The translations under genes were made by a program, and so were the position numbers. From assembly GCF_001894865.1 (NCBI RefSeq), contig NZ_BCXA01000028.1:41940-105939 (forward strand): a DNA stretch of 64,000 nucleotides, read 5' to 3'. The notes beneath the pieces were generated by a model. It saw only the letters and a list, made by a program, of their open reading frames with translations. It had not been told where the DNA came from and did not search any database. This stretch comes from Rhodococcus maanshanensis NBRC 100610. GTDB taxonomy: Bacteria; Actinomycetota; Actinomycetes; Mycobacteriales; Mycobacteriaceae. Of this stretch, positions 39,240 to 47,879 are shown piece after piece; positions within the stretch are counted from its first letter, which is position 1, and every line of letters starts with the position of its first letter.

Positions 39240-40049
39240 TCAGCGAGCGGGCTTGGGGCAGGACGGGTGCGCCCCTGCGGCCACCAGATCCTTGACGGCC
39301 GTGCGCGGATCGCCGCTGGTGACCAGGCCCTCGCCGACGAGGACCGCATCCGCGCCCGCACCCGCGTAGGCCAGCAGGTCGGCGGTCCCACGGACCCCCG
39401 ACTCGGCGATCTTGACGACCTCGGTCGGCAACCCGGGTGCGATCCGGGCGAAGGTGTCGCGGTCGACCTCGAGGGTCTTGAGGTTGCGCGCGTTGATGCC
39501 GATGACGCTCGCGCCCGCCTCGAGGGCCCGGTCGGCCTCCTCCTCGGTGTGCACCTCCACGAGGGCGGTCATGCCGAGGGATTCGGTGCGGTCGAGCAGC
39601 GACGCGAGCGCGTCCTGCTCGAGGGCGGCGACGATCAGCAGGATCACATCGGCGCCGTGCGCCCTGGCCTCGTGGATCTGGTACGGACCGACGATGAAGT
39701 CCTTGCGCAGCACCGGGATGGTGACGGCCGCGCGAACCGCGTCGAGATCGGCGAGCGAGCCGTTGAAGCGGCGCTCCTCGGTCAGCACGCTGATCACCCG
39801 GGCACCGCCCTGCTGGTACGCCGTGGCGAGCTCGGCGGGGTCCGTGATGTCCGAGAGCACACCCTTGGACGGGCTGGCCCGCTTGACCTCAGCGATGACC
39901 CCGATCCCAGGCGCCCGCAGCGCGGCGGCGGCGTCGAGTGCCGCGGGAGCGGCGGCCGCGGCAGCCTTCACGGCTGCGAAGTCCAGAACGGATTCACGGG
40001 CTGCGACGTCTGCACGCACCCCGTCGAGAATCGAATCGAGAACCGTCAT
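39240..40049 (-). CDS. trpC: indole-3-glycerol phosphate synthase
   Basis: 269-residue TIM barrel. Catalytic Lys in [12 protein letters not shown], second Lys in VLRKDFIV, catalytic Glu in [10 protein letters not shown] and the Asn/Ser ligands in INARNLKT and AESGV. ATG 40049 has an AAAGGA ribosome site. It converts CdRP to indole-3-glycerol phosphate, which TrpA uses. Confidence 0.96.
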   Translation of the reverse strand: MTVLDSILDGVRADVAARESVLDFAAVKAAAAAAPAALDAAAALRAPGIGVIAEVKRASPSKGVLSDITDPAELATAYQQGGARVISVLTEERRFNGSLADLDAVRAAVTIPVLRKDFIVGPYQIHEARAHGADVILLIVAALEQDALASLLDRTESLGMTALVEVHTEEEADRALEAGASVIGINARNLKTLEVDRDTFARIAPGLPTEVVKIAESGVRGTADLLAYAGAGADAVLVGEGLVTSGDPRTAVKDLVAAGAHPSCPKPAR

Positions 40050-40131
40050 CGTGTCCCGAGTCCTTTCTGGGCCGTTGCCGTGTGAGCAACCTCATCGGAT
40101 TGGGCAAGCCTAGAGGGCGCCACCATATTGA

Positions 40132-40842
40132 CTAACGGCGGGTGCCTGTGCCTCCGGTCGGCTCGGGTCCGTCCTGGCCGTTTGGCCCGGAAGCGTCTGC
40201 ATCGGTCGGGTCCTCCCCCGCGTCCAGTGCGTCCCAGAGCATTCGCTCACTGAGCGGTTCCTTCGAGGTCGCCGCGCGGTTGCCCGCCTCCTCCCTGCGG
40301 GCGGCGGGGGCCGCGTACTTCGACGACAGCCCGGCGCTCGCGCCCGCCTTGCGGATCAGCGCGACAGCGGCGACCAGGGCGGTGACCCCGCCGAACAGGA
40401 CGAGGACCGCGGGCAGGGCGAAGGTCTCGGTGGCGGTGACCTCCGCGCGGTCGGGCAGCTCGGCGAGCCGTCCGGCCTTGTCGTCGTCGACCCCGCCGAT
40501 CAGCAGCGACGCGGCGGGCAGGATCGCCGCGACCGCCACGAGCGCGACCAGCAGCCCGACCACCCGCAGGGCCCAGCCGCGCACGGCGAAGGAGGCGGCG
40601 ATGGCCGCGACCAGGGTCAGGGCCAGCGGGGTGGTCGCGGCCGCCCAGGTGCCGCCGATCAGTTCGCTGGTGCGGGCGCCGCCGAGGCCGTCGAACGACT
40701 CGACGCGGACCCAGGTCATCCGCGAGGACGCCCACAGGCACAGCGCCGCGACCGCGAGCAGCAGCACCGGCACGGCGGCCGCGGAGGCCCGCCCCCTCGC
40801 AGGCGCGGCGGCCGGGTCCCGGTCCGGTTCCTGCTCAGTCAT
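40132..40842 (-). CDS. trp-operon-associated membrane protein
   Basis: 236 residues with four hydrophobic segments (around 22-40, 70-88, 92-115 and 140-162) and a hydrophilic Pro/Asp-rich tail. It matches by position and pattern the Trp-region conserved hypothetical membrane protein found between trpE and trpC in Mycobacteriales (Rv1610-like). Role unknown; tryptophan or anthranilate transport has been guessed but not shown. The ATG overlaps the trpE stop by 8 nt. Confidence 0.85.
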   Translation of the reverse strand: MTEQEPDRDPAAAPARGRASAAAVPVLLLAVAALCLWASSRMTWVRVESFDGLGGARTSELIGGTWAAATTPLALTLVAAIAASFAVRGWALRVVGLLVALVAVAAILPAASLLIGGVDDDKAGRLAELPDRAEVTATETFALPAVLVLFGGVTALVAAVALIRKAGASAGLSSKYAAPAARREEAGNRAATSKEPLSERMLWDALDAGEDPTDADASGPNGQDGPEPTGGTGTRR

Positions 40843-42421
40843 CGGTGCCGCCGACCGCCCGGAGTGTGCCCGCCGCCGCGATCGCGCTGAGCACCGCCAT
40901 CGCCTTGTTCTTCGCCTCGGTGTCCTCGTAGACCGGATCGGAGTCGGCCACGACGCCCGCACCGGCCTGCACGTAGGCCGTGCCGTCCTTGATCAGCGCG
41001 GTGCGGATCGCGATCGCGGTGTCGGCGTCGCCCGCGAAGTCGAGGTAGCCGACGATCCCGCCGTAGATGCCGCGGCGGGTCGGCTCGAGTTCGTCGATCA
41101 GCTCCATCGCACGCACCTTCGGCGCCCCGGAGAGGGTGCCTGCCGGGAAGCAGGCGGTGACCGCGTCGAGCGCGTGCTTGCCCTCGGCCAGCCGGCCGGT
41201 GACCGTCGAGACCAGGTGCATGACGTGGCTGTAGCGCTCGATGTGCCTGTAGTCGTGCACCTTGACGGTGCCCGGCTCGCACACCCGGCCGAGGTCGTTG
41301 CGGCCCAGGTCCACGAGCATCAGGTGCTCGGAGTTCTCCTTCTCGTCCGCGAGCAGGTCCTTCTCGAGGAGGATGTCGTCCTCCTCGGTGGCGCCGCGCC
41401 AGCGGGTGCCCGCGATCGGGTGGGTGGTCGCCACCCCCTCGCTCACCGTGACCAGCGCCTCCGGGCTCGAGCCGACGATGGAGAACGCGGTCTCGCCGTC
41501 GGCGCCGGGGACGTGCACCAGGTACATGTACGGACTCGGGTTGGACGCGCGCAGCATCCGGTACACGTCGAAGGGGTCGGCGTCGGTGTCCATCTCGAAG
41601 CGCTGCGAGAGCACCACCTGGAACGCCTCGCCCGCCTCGATCTCCGAGATCAGGCGCTTCACGTCGGCACCGAAGTCCTCGGTGGTGCGCTGACGGCGGT
41701 AGTCGGGGACGGTCTTGGCGTAGGTGGACACGGTCGACGGCGCGGGCGCGGTCAGCGCGTGGGTCATCGCGTCGAGCCGGGCGACGGCGTCGTCGTACGC
41801 CTCGTCGACGTGCTCGTCGGTGCCATTCCAGTTGACGGCATTGGCGATGAGCGTGATGGCGCCCTCGTGGTGGTCGACGGCGGCCAGGTCGGTGGCCAGC
41901 AGCATCACCATCTCGGGGATCTGCAGGTCGTCGATCGCGTGGCTGGGCAGCCGTTCCAGCCTGCGGATGATGTCGTAGCCGAGGAAGCCGACCATGCCGC
42001 CGGTGAGCGGCGGCAGGCCGGGCAGTCGCTCGGTGCGCAGCAGTTCCAGGGTCTGGCCGAGCGCGGCGATCGGGTCGCCTCCCGACGGTGCGCCCGCCGG
42101 CACGTTGCCGAGCCAACCGGCCTGCCCGTCGACAACGGTCAGCGCGGCGGGGCTGCCCGCGCCGATGAACGACCACCGCGACCACGAGCGGCCGTTCTCC
42201 GCGGACTCCAGCAGGAAGGCGCCGGGACGGTCGCCCGCGAGTTTGCGGTATGCGGACAGCGGGGTTTCGGAGTCCGCCAGCACCTTTCGCGTCACCGGGA
42301 CCACGCGATGGTCGGCCGCGAGGGCACGGAACTGCGCCCTGGTGGTGGTGTGATCGCCCGCATCGGCGACGGCGACTGCGGGCTGGACGGTGGTTGACTC
42401 GCCGGACATGCCGTCCATCAT
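40835..42421 (-). CDS. trpE: anthranilate synthase component I
   Basis: 528 residues. The tryptophan feedback-site motif LLES (in [11 protein letters not shown]) is intact. The catalytic core has [28 protein letters not shown] and [19 protein letters not shown]. It makes anthranilate from chorismate with the glutamine amidotransferase TrpG, which is not in this window. ATG 42421 was kept because GAGG lies nine bases upstream; ATG 42409 is an alternative. It starts only 19 bp from the divergent peroxiredoxin gene, leaving no room for a leader-peptide attenuator. Confidence 0.95.
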   Translation of the reverse strand: MMDGMSGESTTVQPAVAVADAGDHTTTRAQFRALAADHRVVPVTRKVLADSETPLSAYRKLAGDRPGAFLLESAENGRSWSRWSFIGAGSPAALTVVDGQAGWLGNVPAGAPSGGDPIAALGQTLELLRTERLPGLPPLTGGMVGFLGYDIIRRLERLPSHAIDDLQIPEMVMLLATDLAAVDHHEGAITLIANAVNWNGTDEHVDEAYDDAVARLDAMTHALTAPAPSTVSTYAKTVPDYRRQRTTEDFGADVKRLISEIEAGEAFQVVLSQRFEMDTDADPFDVYRMLRASNPSPYMYLVHVPGADGETAFSIVGSSPEALVTVSEGVATTHPIAGTRWRGATEEDDILLEKDLLADEKENSEHLMLVDLGRNDLGRVCEPGTVKVHDYRHIERYSHVMHLVSTVTGRLAEGKHALDAVTACFPAGTLSGAPKVRAMELIDELEPTRRGIYGGIVGYLDFAGDADTAIAIRTALIKDGTAYVQAGAGVVADSDPVYEDTEAKNKAMAVLSAIAAAGTLRAVGGTDD

Positions 42422-42440
42422 CGCAGGTAGCCTCAGCCCA

Positions 42441-42914
42441 ATGCAGACCGGACAGCAGGCCCCCGACTTCTCGCTCCCCGATCAGGACGGCACCGTCCGG
42501 ACCCTGAGCGAACTGGTCTCGGGCGGCCCCCTCGTGCTCTTCTTCTACCCCGCGGCCTCCACCCCCGTGTGCACGGCCGAGGCCTGCCACTTCCGCGATC
42601 TGGCGGGCGAGTTCGCGGCGGTTGGCGCGACGCGGGCCGGGATCAGCACCGACACCGTGGACAAGCAAGCCTCGTTCGCGGCGGCGCAGTCCTTCGACTA
42701 CCCGCTACTCGCCGACGTCGGCGGCGTGGTGGCCGAGCAGTTCGGGGTGCGCCGCGGACTGCTCGCGAAGCTGTCGCCGGTCAAGCGCACCACCTTCGTC
42801 ATCGACTCGGATCGGACCGTGCTCAAGGTGATCGCCAGCGAGCTCCGCGCGAACACCCACGGCGACCAGGCCCTGGAATTCCTGCGCAGCCGCGACACCG
42901 CACTGGAGAGCTGA
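42441..42914 (+). CDS. peroxiredoxin (BCP/PrxQ type)
   Basis: 157 residues, AhpC/TSA fold. The peroxidatic Cys is in TPVCTAEAC, where a second Cys five residues on could be the resolving Cys, as in the PrxQ/BCP type. FYPAASTP and the Arg in VKRTTF fit. It reduces hydroperoxides using thioredoxin or mycothiol systems. ATG 42441 is the first good start; a longer frame upstream would run into trpE. Leaderless or weak ribosome site. Confidence 0.9.
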   Translation: MQTGQQAPDFSLPDQDGTVRTLSELVSGGPLVLFFYPAASTPVCTAEACHFRDLAGEFAAVGATRAGISTDTVDKQASFAAAQSFDYPLLADVGGVVAEQFGVRRGLLAKLSPVKRTTFVIDSDRTVLKVIASELRANTHGDQALEFLRSRDTALES

Positions 42915-42921
42915 GACACGG

Positions 42922-43704
42922 CTAGGCGACCTGGATGGAGCGCTTGGCCAGGCCCATCCAGAACCCGTCGATCACCTGCGATGGCACCTGCTCGGGATCA
43001 CGGGACGCACCGAGCGTGACGAAGAGTGGAGCGAAGTGCTCGATGGTCGGGTGTGCGTAGGGCATCCCTGGCGCCTTCGCCCGGAAGTCGATCAGCGCGT
43101 CGACGTCGGCGGCCGCGAAGCGCTCCCCCGCCCAGGCGTCGAACTCGGCGGACCAGCCGGGCGCCTGCGCGGTGGGCGACAGATCGCGCAGGAACGGCAA
43201 TCCGTGGGTGGTGAAACCGGATCCGATGATGAGCACGCCCTGCTCGCGCAGCGGACGTAGCCGTTCGCCCAGGTGCAGCAGCCGCTCCGGGTCCAGGGTC
43301 GGCAGCGAGATCTGCAGCACCGGGACGTCGGCTTCCGGGTACATGACGCTGAGCGGCACGTACGCGCCGTGGTCGAGACCGCGGTTCTCCTGGTGCGCGA
43401 CCGGCTCGTTGTCCGGCATCAGCGCGGCGACCTGCCTGGCGAGCTCGGGCGCGCCGGGCGAGCGGTAGGTCACCTCGTAGTACTTGCGCGCGAATCCACC
43501 GAAGTCGTAGGTAAGCGGCGTGCCGGTGGCGGTGGCTCCGATGGTGAGCGGAGCCGACTCCCAGTGCGCGGAGACCACCAGGATCGCGGTCGGCCGCGGC
43601 AGCTCGCTCGACCACGCGCCGAGCTGGGAGACCCACAGGTCGTCGTCGACCAGCGGAGGGGCGCCGTGGCTGAGGTAGAGCGCTGGCATAGCGTGATCGC
43701 TCAT
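42922..43704 (-). CDS. class III extradiol dioxygenase (4,5-DOPA dioxygenase/YgiD family)
   Basis: 260 residues. Metal-ligand histidines appear in LYLSHGAP, VSAHWES, GLDHGAYVPL and the late YAHPTIEHFAPL. This LigB-like family binds Zn or Fe(II) and opens catechol rings; bacterial YgiD-type members act on DOPA in vitro. A strong AAGGAG ribosome site precedes the ATG. It is divergent from a MarR regulator with a palindrome between them, so it is likely induced by an aromatic ligand. Confidence 0.88.
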   Translation of the reverse strand: MSDHAMPALYLSHGAPPLVDDDLWVSQLGAWSSELPRPTAILVVSAHWESAPLTIGATATGTPLTYDFGGFARKYYEVTYRSPGAPELARQVAALMPDNEPVAHQENRGLDHGAYVPLSVMYPEADVPVLQISLPTLDPERLLHLGERLRPLREQGVLIIGSGFTTHGLPFLRDLSPTAQAPGWSAEFDAWAGERFAAADVDALIDFRAKAPGMPYAHPTIEHFAPLFVTLGASRDPEQVPSQVIDGFWMGLAKRSIQVA

Positions 43705-43718
43705 AACGACTCCTTATA

Positions 43719-43730
43719 TTGAAGCTTCAA
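43719..43730. promoter_or_regulatory. palindromic operator between dioxygenase and MarR genes
   Basis: TTGAAGCTTCAA is a perfect 12-bp palindrome, extended on both sides by near-symmetric AT bases (ATA...GTAT). It lies 15 bp upstream of the dioxygenase ATG and 54 bp upstream of the MarR ATG. Size and position fit a MarR dimer site that represses both genes. The link to this MarR is inferred from position. Confidence 0.7.
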
Positions 43731-43783
43731 GTATCTTAGGAGTCAACGTAGCAGCAGCACGAATATTCCGATCGGAGGCCGCG

Positions 43784-44257
43784 ATGACGCGGTGGTTGAG
43801 CACGGAGCAGCAGCAGGCCTGGCGCGAGCTGGTCAACGTGATGACCCGCATGCCCGCGGCGCTGGACACCCAGCTGCAGCGCGACTCCGGGCTGACCCAC
43901 TTCGAGTACTTCGTCCTCTCGGCACTCTCCGAGGAGCCGAACCGGCGATTGCAGCTGAGCGCGCTGGCGAATGCCGCGAACGCCTCGCTCTCCCGGCTCT
44001 CACACGTGGTGACCAAGCTGGAGAAGGTCGGCTGGGTGCGCCGCGAGAGCATCGTCGGCGCGCGCGGATCGCTGGCCGTGCTCACCGACACCGGCTATCA
44101 GAAGGTCGTCGAAGCGGCGCCCGGCCACGCCGAGACGGTGCAGGCCCTGCTGTTCGACGGCCTGGACGAGCGGCAGGTGCGCGAGCTCCTCACCCTCAGC
44201 ACGGCGATGGTCGCGCAGCTCGACCGAGGCCTCGCCGCGGGTAACGGCAAGGCGTAG
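43784..44257 (+). CDS. MarR family transcriptional regulator
   Basis: 157 residues with the MarR winged-helix layout: N-terminal dimerisation helix (WLSTEQQQAWRELVNVMTRM), recognition region (LSALANAANASLSRLSHVVTKLEKVGWVRRE), wing (RGSLAVLTDTGY) and C-terminal dimerisation helix. Divergent from the dioxygenase, whose promoter palindrome it probably binds. The ligand is unknown; phenolic compounds are typical for the family. Confidence 0.9.
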   Translation: MTRWLSTEQQQAWRELVNVMTRMPAALDTQLQRDSGLTHFEYFVLSALSEEPNRRLQLSALANAANASLSRLSHVVTKLEKVGWVRRESIVGARGSLAVLTDTGYQKVVEAAPGHAETVQALLFDGLDERQVRELLTLSTAMVAQLDRGLAAGNGKA

Positions 44258-44273
44258 CCGCCCGCCGTTGAGG

Positions 44274-44453
44274 TCAACCCAGCGGGACCCCGCCGACGCC
44301 CCAGTTCTCCCTCGGCACGTCGGTGAGCGTGACCCACACCTGCGCAGGGTTCTTCCCGGTGGCCTCCGCGTACGCCTTGGTGACGGCCTCGATGGTGGCC
44401 TTCTTCTGTTCGGTGGTGAGTCCGGGCGTCTGGCTGATCTGAATGAGTGGCAT
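44274..44453 (-). CDS. 4-oxalocrotonate tautomerase family protein
   Basis: 59 residues. Pro follows the initiator Met (MPLIQISQTPGL), so processing exposes the catalytic N-terminal Pro of this family. The region TEQKKATIEAVTKAYAEATG and the end VWVTLTDVPRENWGVGG, including the PRENW active-site segment, match 4-OT enzymes. It isomerises unsaturated keto acids from aromatic degradation. It may work with the dioxygenase encoded nearby, but that gene is on its own promoter. Confidence 0.88.
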   Translation of the reverse strand: MPLIQISQTPGLTTEQKKATIEAVTKAYAEATGKNPAQVWVTLTDVPRENWGVGGVPLG

Positions 44454-44609
44454 GGGAACCACTGTGCCATCCGCCAATCCGGCCCGACTGGGACAGCATG
44501 ATGATCCGGCCGCCGGGCCGCTCCCCGGCCTTCTCGGTCCCGCCGGTGCGTCCATTCTCGATCTCCTCCGTCTGATCTGGTGCCCATCCCTACGGATCAA
44601 GGAGTCACC

Positions 44610-44786
44610 ATGACCAACCCCAATGCGTTCGAGACCCCGGCGACGGATCGAACGGACGCAGCATCCCAGGCCCTAGCGCCCACGTGTTGCAGCACCGAAC
44701 GACAGGCCACCTGCTGCGACCACAGCGAGAAGTCGACGTGCTGTGGTCCGGCGGCGACCGCCGGTGGAGGATGCGGCTGCCAGTAG
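44610..44786 (+). CDS. small cysteine-rich protein, probable metal or arsenite binder
   Basis: 58 residues, nine Cys. After a polar start, the sequence holds three CC pairs (PTCCSTE, ATCCDHS, STCCGPA) and ends GGGCGCQ. The arrangement suits binding of soft metals or As(III). An AAGGAG ribosome site lies upstream. The flanks are a tautomerase gene (divergent) and a SigZ-like sigma gene (convergent) that also has paired Cys. It is about 5 kb from the arsenic genes. No named family recognised with certainty. Confidence 0.7.
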   Translation: MTNPNAFETPATDRTDAASQALAPTCCSTERQATCCDHSEKSTCCGPAATAGGGCGCQ

Positions 44787-44800
44787 CCCTCGGGGCAAGG

Positions 44801-44842
44801 CGGCGGCGCGGCGCGAGCGAATGGGCTCGCACCGCGCCGCCG
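44801..44842. terminator. bidirectional terminator hairpin between convergent genes
   Basis: CGGCGGCGCGG and GCGAGC pair with GCTCGC and CCGCGCCGCCG: an 11-bp plus a 6-bp stem separated by one C-A mismatch, with a six-base loop. It sits between the stop codons of the cysteine-rich gene and the sigma-factor gene, and can serve both strands. It is followed by TCTTCTC, a weak pyrimidine tract. Confidence 0.75.
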
Positions 44843-44892
44843 TCTTCTCGGGTGACCTCGTCCGTCCGCCGCTCCCGAGCGGGCGTGCTGGT

Positions 44893-45519
44893 CTACTGGC
44901 CCGCGGGTGAGGTGGCGCCGCAGGCGCACGATCCGCTGCGGGGCTGGTAGTCGTGCACGTGGCCGGTCCGGTCCTGGCTGATCTGACAGCAGGCGTGCAA
45001 TTGGGCCTGCAGGGCGGCGCGGCCGCGTTGGACTCGAGACTTCATCCCGGACACCGAGATTCCCGCCTCACCCGCGGCCGCCGCGTGGGTTCGGGCGTCG
45101 AGGTCGACCATCTTCACCGCCGCGGCCTGCTCCGCGGGCAGCCGCGAGAGCATCGGCCCCAGGCAGGAGGCGAGTTCTTTCTCAGCCGCCTCGTCGGCGT
45201 CCGGCTCGCCGGCGGAGGGATCGTCGGGGACGGTGTCGACGGCCAGCTCGCGGCGATGGGGCGCGGACCGGTAGTAGTCGGTGATCGCATTGCGGGTGAT
45301 CGCATACATCCAGCCCAGGATGCGGTCCTGCTCGCGCAGGTTGTCGAGGCTCTTGGCCATCCGCAGGAAGACGATCGACAGAATGTCGTCGGCGTCCTCG
45401 GGACGCGAGACCCGGCGGGCGATGAAGGCCCGCAGGTCGCTGGAGAAGTTGCGCCAGAGCTGGTCGAGATCGGCTGACTCCGATCGGGGTGTCGTCGTGG
45501 TGGCCGTGTCCTCGCTCAT
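44893..45519 (-). CDS. ECF sigma factor, SigZ-like, with C-terminal Cys extension
   Basis: 208 residues. Sigma region 2 (DLRAFIARRVSRPEDADDILSIVFLR...WMYAITRNAITDYYR) and region 4 (LSRLPAEQAAAVKMVDLDART...GISVSGMKSRVQRGRAALQ) are clear. After region 4 comes an extension with Cys177-Cys178 (HACCQI), DRTGHVHDY, and Cys198/Cys200 (SCACG), characteristic of the SigZ group. No anti-sigma gene is adjacent, so the Cys tail may itself sense metal or thiol state. ATG 45519 has GAGAGGAA upstream. Confidence 0.85.
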   Translation of the reverse strand: MSEDTATTTTPRSESADLDQLWRNFSSDLRAFIARRVSRPEDADDILSIVFLRMAKSLDNLREQDRILGWMYAITRNAITDYYRSAPHRRELAVDTVPDDPSAGEPDADEAAEKELASCLGPMLSRLPAEQAAAVKMVDLDARTHAAAAGEAGISVSGMKSRVQRGRAALQAQLHACCQISQDRTGHVHDYQPRSGSCACGATSPAGQ

Positions 45520-45732
45520 GATTCTGGTTCCTCTCCGCTTCCAGCATCCCCGCCTGGCGGCGCGGTCGCGACCCCTCAGTTCAGGTTTCTCGCAGAGGTA
45601 CCGACGACAGTGACCGCGATCGGACGCACGCTGCGTCCGAATCCGGGGTGCCTCGTCTGTATGAGTGTCGATGTCGATTCCGGATTCTCCGGTTCGACGA
45701 ACCAGCAGAAGCGTGATGAGGAGGTGAGAGCG

Positions 45733-45825
45733 ATGCTCACCACACACCTGTTGTCGGATCTGACCAGCGAAGAGGTCGATCTGATCGTGGCGGAGGAACT
45801 GCATCTGCTCGACACCGCCGTATGA
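45733..45825 (+). CDS. 30-codon small ORF with strong ribosome site
   Basis: Encodes MLTTHLLSDLTSEEVDLIVA... (30 residues, acidic, amphipathic, no Cys). GGAGG lies eight bases from the ATG, an unusually strong signal for so short an ORF. A 17-bp terminator hairpin follows at 45869. A longer in-frame reading from 45610 or 45661 exists but lacks a ribosome site. It is divergent from the sigma-factor gene. It may be a regulatory peptide, a small membrane-associated protein or a precursor peptide; nothing decides between these. Confidence 0.5.
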   Translation: MLTTHLLSDLTSEEVDLIVAEELHLLDTAV

Positions 45826-45868
45826 GCGCCGACGCCCGCGCCGGGCGCATCCGCTGACCGCAGCGACT

Positions 45869-45907
45869 TTCTGGCCCCTACCCCGTTCACCGGGGTGGGG
45901 GCCAGAA
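45869..45907 (+). terminator. 17-bp terminator hairpin after the 30-codon ORF
   Basis: TTCTGGCCCCTACCCCG (45869-45885) pairs with CGGGGTGGGGGCCAGAA (45891-45907) with one G-T wobble and a loop of about five bases. No T-run follows. Position supports a real transcript ending after the small ORF. Confidence 0.75.
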
Positions 45908-45947
45908 CTCTGATCGGTTCCGGAAGGACAGCGCACACGAAGAACCG

Positions 45948-45985
45948 CGCCCCGCCCTTTCCCTGGTAGGTGGAAGGACGGGGCG
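45948..45985 (-). terminator. terminator hairpin after the DrrB-type permease gene
   Basis: GCCCCG (45949-45954) pairs with CGGGGC (45979-45984), continued by CCCTTTCC against GGAAGGA with one bulge. It lies 12 bp past the permease stop on the minus strand and close to the terminator facing it. Confidence 0.6.
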
Positions 45986-45996
45986 GGTGTGTCGTC

Positions 45997-46806
45997 TCAG
46001 CGGGCGCGTGCCGACCGAACCAGTCGGGTGAGAACCGGGACCGCGGTGACCACGGCCCACAACCCGATCGCCGCGACCAGGGCTGAAACGGTGTCCCCGA
46101 CGGTGGCGGTACCGAGCACGTGCGCACGCAGTGCGTCGGTGGCGTGCGCGACCGGATTCACCGTCGCCATGGCCTGCATCCAGCCGGGCATGGTCTCGAG
46201 CGGTGCGAACGCACTCGAGATGAACATCAGCGGCATCATCACCATCATCCCGGCGAACTGCACCACGTCCGGTCGGCGCAGCCGGTCCCCGATCAACCCG
46301 AACAGGGCGCTCATCGCCCCGGCCAGCGTCACCAGCACCACGACCGCGGCGACAGCATCGAGTGCGGTGCCGAAGAACTCGAAACCCAATGCCACGGCAG
46401 CGATCCCGAGCAGCGCAGCCCGGGCGAGGGTGAAGACGGCCTCGTTGATGGTGCGAGCCAGCCCCGGCAGCGCCGCACGCATGGGCAGTGCCGCGAAGCG
46501 GTCGTGGAGGCCGTTGGTGTGATCGATCGCGGCGGAGACTCCGGCGTTGGTGCCGGCCATCACGGTGGAGACGGCGAGCATCGCCGGGGTGAGGAAGACG
46601 ATGTAGCTGACCCCGGCCGGGAAGCCGGGTCCGGCGGCGACGCTGCGGAACACCTGGCTGAACAAGATCAGCATTGCCATCGGCATGGTCAGCGAGAACA
46701 TCAGCAGCTGCGGGACGCGGGCGCTGGTGCGCAGGTTGCGGACGGTGAGGGCGGCGAGCTGGTTCCCGATCGGGGAACGCTCGATCGAGGGCGTAGTGGT
46801 GGTCAT
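45997..46806 (-). CDS. ABC-2 type exporter permease (DrrB-like)
   Basis: 269 residues with six hydrophobic spans and the ABC-2 layout (N-terminal RNLRTSARVPQLLMFSLTMPM, central PMRAALPGLARTINE, later SALFGLIGDRLRRPDVVQFAGMMV and PGWMQAMATVNPVAHATDALR). DrrB-like partners export drugs or lipids from the cell. The ATG overlaps the ATPase stop by 4 nt. Substrate unknown. Confidence 0.88.
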   Translation of the reverse strand: MTTTTPSIERSPIGNQLAALTVRNLRTSARVPQLLMFSLTMPMAMLILFSQVFRSVAAGPGFPAGVSYIVFLTPAMLAVSTVMAGTNAGVSAAIDHTNGLHDRFAALPMRAALPGLARTINEAVFTLARAALLGIAAVALGFEFFGTALDAVAAVVVLVTLAGAMSALFGLIGDRLRRPDVVQFAGMMVMMPLMFISSAFAPLETMPGWMQAMATVNPVAHATDALRAHVLGTATVGDTVSALVAAIGLWAVVTAVPVLTRLVRSARAR

Positions 46807-47729
46807 CGGTGGGCTCCTGTGGTGTGGGCGAGGTGGGTGAAGACGTCGTCGAGGCTCGGCGAGGTCACGTCGAGGTCGGTGATCTCGATGCCGCCGCGGT
46901 GCAGGTCTGCGACCAGCGCGGTCGCGGCGGCAGCGTCGTCGACGGTGACCGACACCCGAGCCCGGTCGCCGTCGACCCGATCGGTATCCGGGATGAACGG
47001 CAGATTGGCGATCTGGCCGGTTGGGATGGTGGCGCTGAGGACCTTGCCGCCGACGATCCGTTTCAGCTCCGTAGGGGTGCCGCGGGCGGCGACCCTGCCG
47101 CGGCTCAGGACCACGACGTGGTCGGCGAGCCGGTCGGCTTCCTCCAGGTACTGCGTGGTGAGCACGACCGTGGTGCCCGCGGCCGTGAGCTCGTCCACGA
47201 CCTCCCACAGTCCCGCTCGGGCGAGGGGGTCCAGGCCCGTGGTCGGCTCGTCCAGGAACAGCACTGACGGGGATCCGACGAGGCTGGCGGCGAGATCGAT
47301 CCGGCGACGCGAGCCCCCGGAGAGTTCCCCCACCCGCCGGGTCGCGTATTCGTGCAGCCCGAGCCGGTCGATCAGCGCGTCGGCCCGGGCGCGAGCGGTG
47401 CGCCGCAGCCCGGTCAGGCGGCCGATCAGCTCCAGGTTCTCGCGAGCGGTGAGGAACTCGTCGAGTCCGGCGTATTGGCCGGTCACGCCGATCCGGCGAC
47501 GCACCGCGGTGGCGTCACCGACCACGTCGAGGCCCTCGATCTGCACGCGGCCGATGGTGGGGCGCACCAGCGTGGTCAACGTGCGGATCAGGGTCGTCTT
47601 GCCTGCTCCGTTGTGGCCGAGCACCCCGAGTGTCGTCCCGGCGGCCGCTTCCAGGTCGACGCCGTCCAGGGCCCATGTCTTGCCGTAGGCGACATGCAGG
47701 TCCTCGACCACGACGGCCCGGGCGCTCAT
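46803..47729 (-). CDS. ABC exporter ATP-binding protein (DrrA-like)
   Basis: 308 residues. Walker A GHNGAGKTT, signature LSGGSRRRIDLAASL, Walker B VLFLDEPTTGLDP, then a DrrA-type C-terminal domain of about 90 residues ending PSLDDVFTHLAHTTGA. The ATG overlaps the stop of an 18-codon ORF (ATGA) and also has GGGGG upstream. With the permease it forms an exporter of the daunorubicin type; the cargo cannot be told. Confidence 0.9.
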   Translation of the reverse strand: MSARAVVVEDLHVAYGKTWALDGVDLEAAAGTTLGVLGHNGAGKTTLIRTLTTLVRPTIGRVQIEGLDVVGDATAVRRRIGVTGQYAGLDEFLTARENLELIGRLTGLRRTARARADALIDRLGLHEYATRRVGELSGGSRRRIDLAASLVGSPSVLFLDEPTTGLDPLARAGLWEVVDELTAAGTTVVLTTQYLEEADRLADHVVVLSRGRVAARGTPTELKRIVGGKVLSATIPTGQIANLPFIPDTDRVDGDRARVSVTVDDAAAATALVADLHRGGIEITDLDVTSPSLDDVFTHLAHTTGAHR

Positions 47730-47782
47730 CGCACACCCCCACGGTGGTCTCCGGCGAATTGAGTGGACAGGTGGGTGGTCAT
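47726..47782 (-). CDS. 18-codon leader ORF coupled to the DrrA-type gene
   Basis: Encodes MTTHLSTQFAGDHRGGVR. AGAGGA lies seven bases before its ATG, better than the site of the following gene. Its stop codon overlaps the ATPase start (ATGA), so ribosomes ending here can restart on the exporter gene. It may be a pure coupling device or a ribosome-sensing leader for drug induction; no rare-codon run or paired hairpin was seen. Confidence 0.5.
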   Translation of the reverse strand: MTTHLSTQFAGDHRGGVR

Positions 47783-47879
47783 CGAAGGTTCCTCTCGGAA
47801 GGTGTGCTCCCACCCGGTGTGGATAGGAGTTCGCTTCCTCAGACGAACCAGTCGCGAATTGGACGCACCCGCCGTCGAA

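Noticed and set aside
42340..42441. Trp leader peptide or attenuator before trpE.
   Set aside because: Only 19 bp lie between trpE and the divergent gene, and no Trp-codon run or paired hairpins are present.
45610..45732. 71-codon version of the small ORF at 45733.
   Set aside because: The upstream part has no ribosome site and covers the probable promoter region, whereas ATG 45733 has a near-ideal site.
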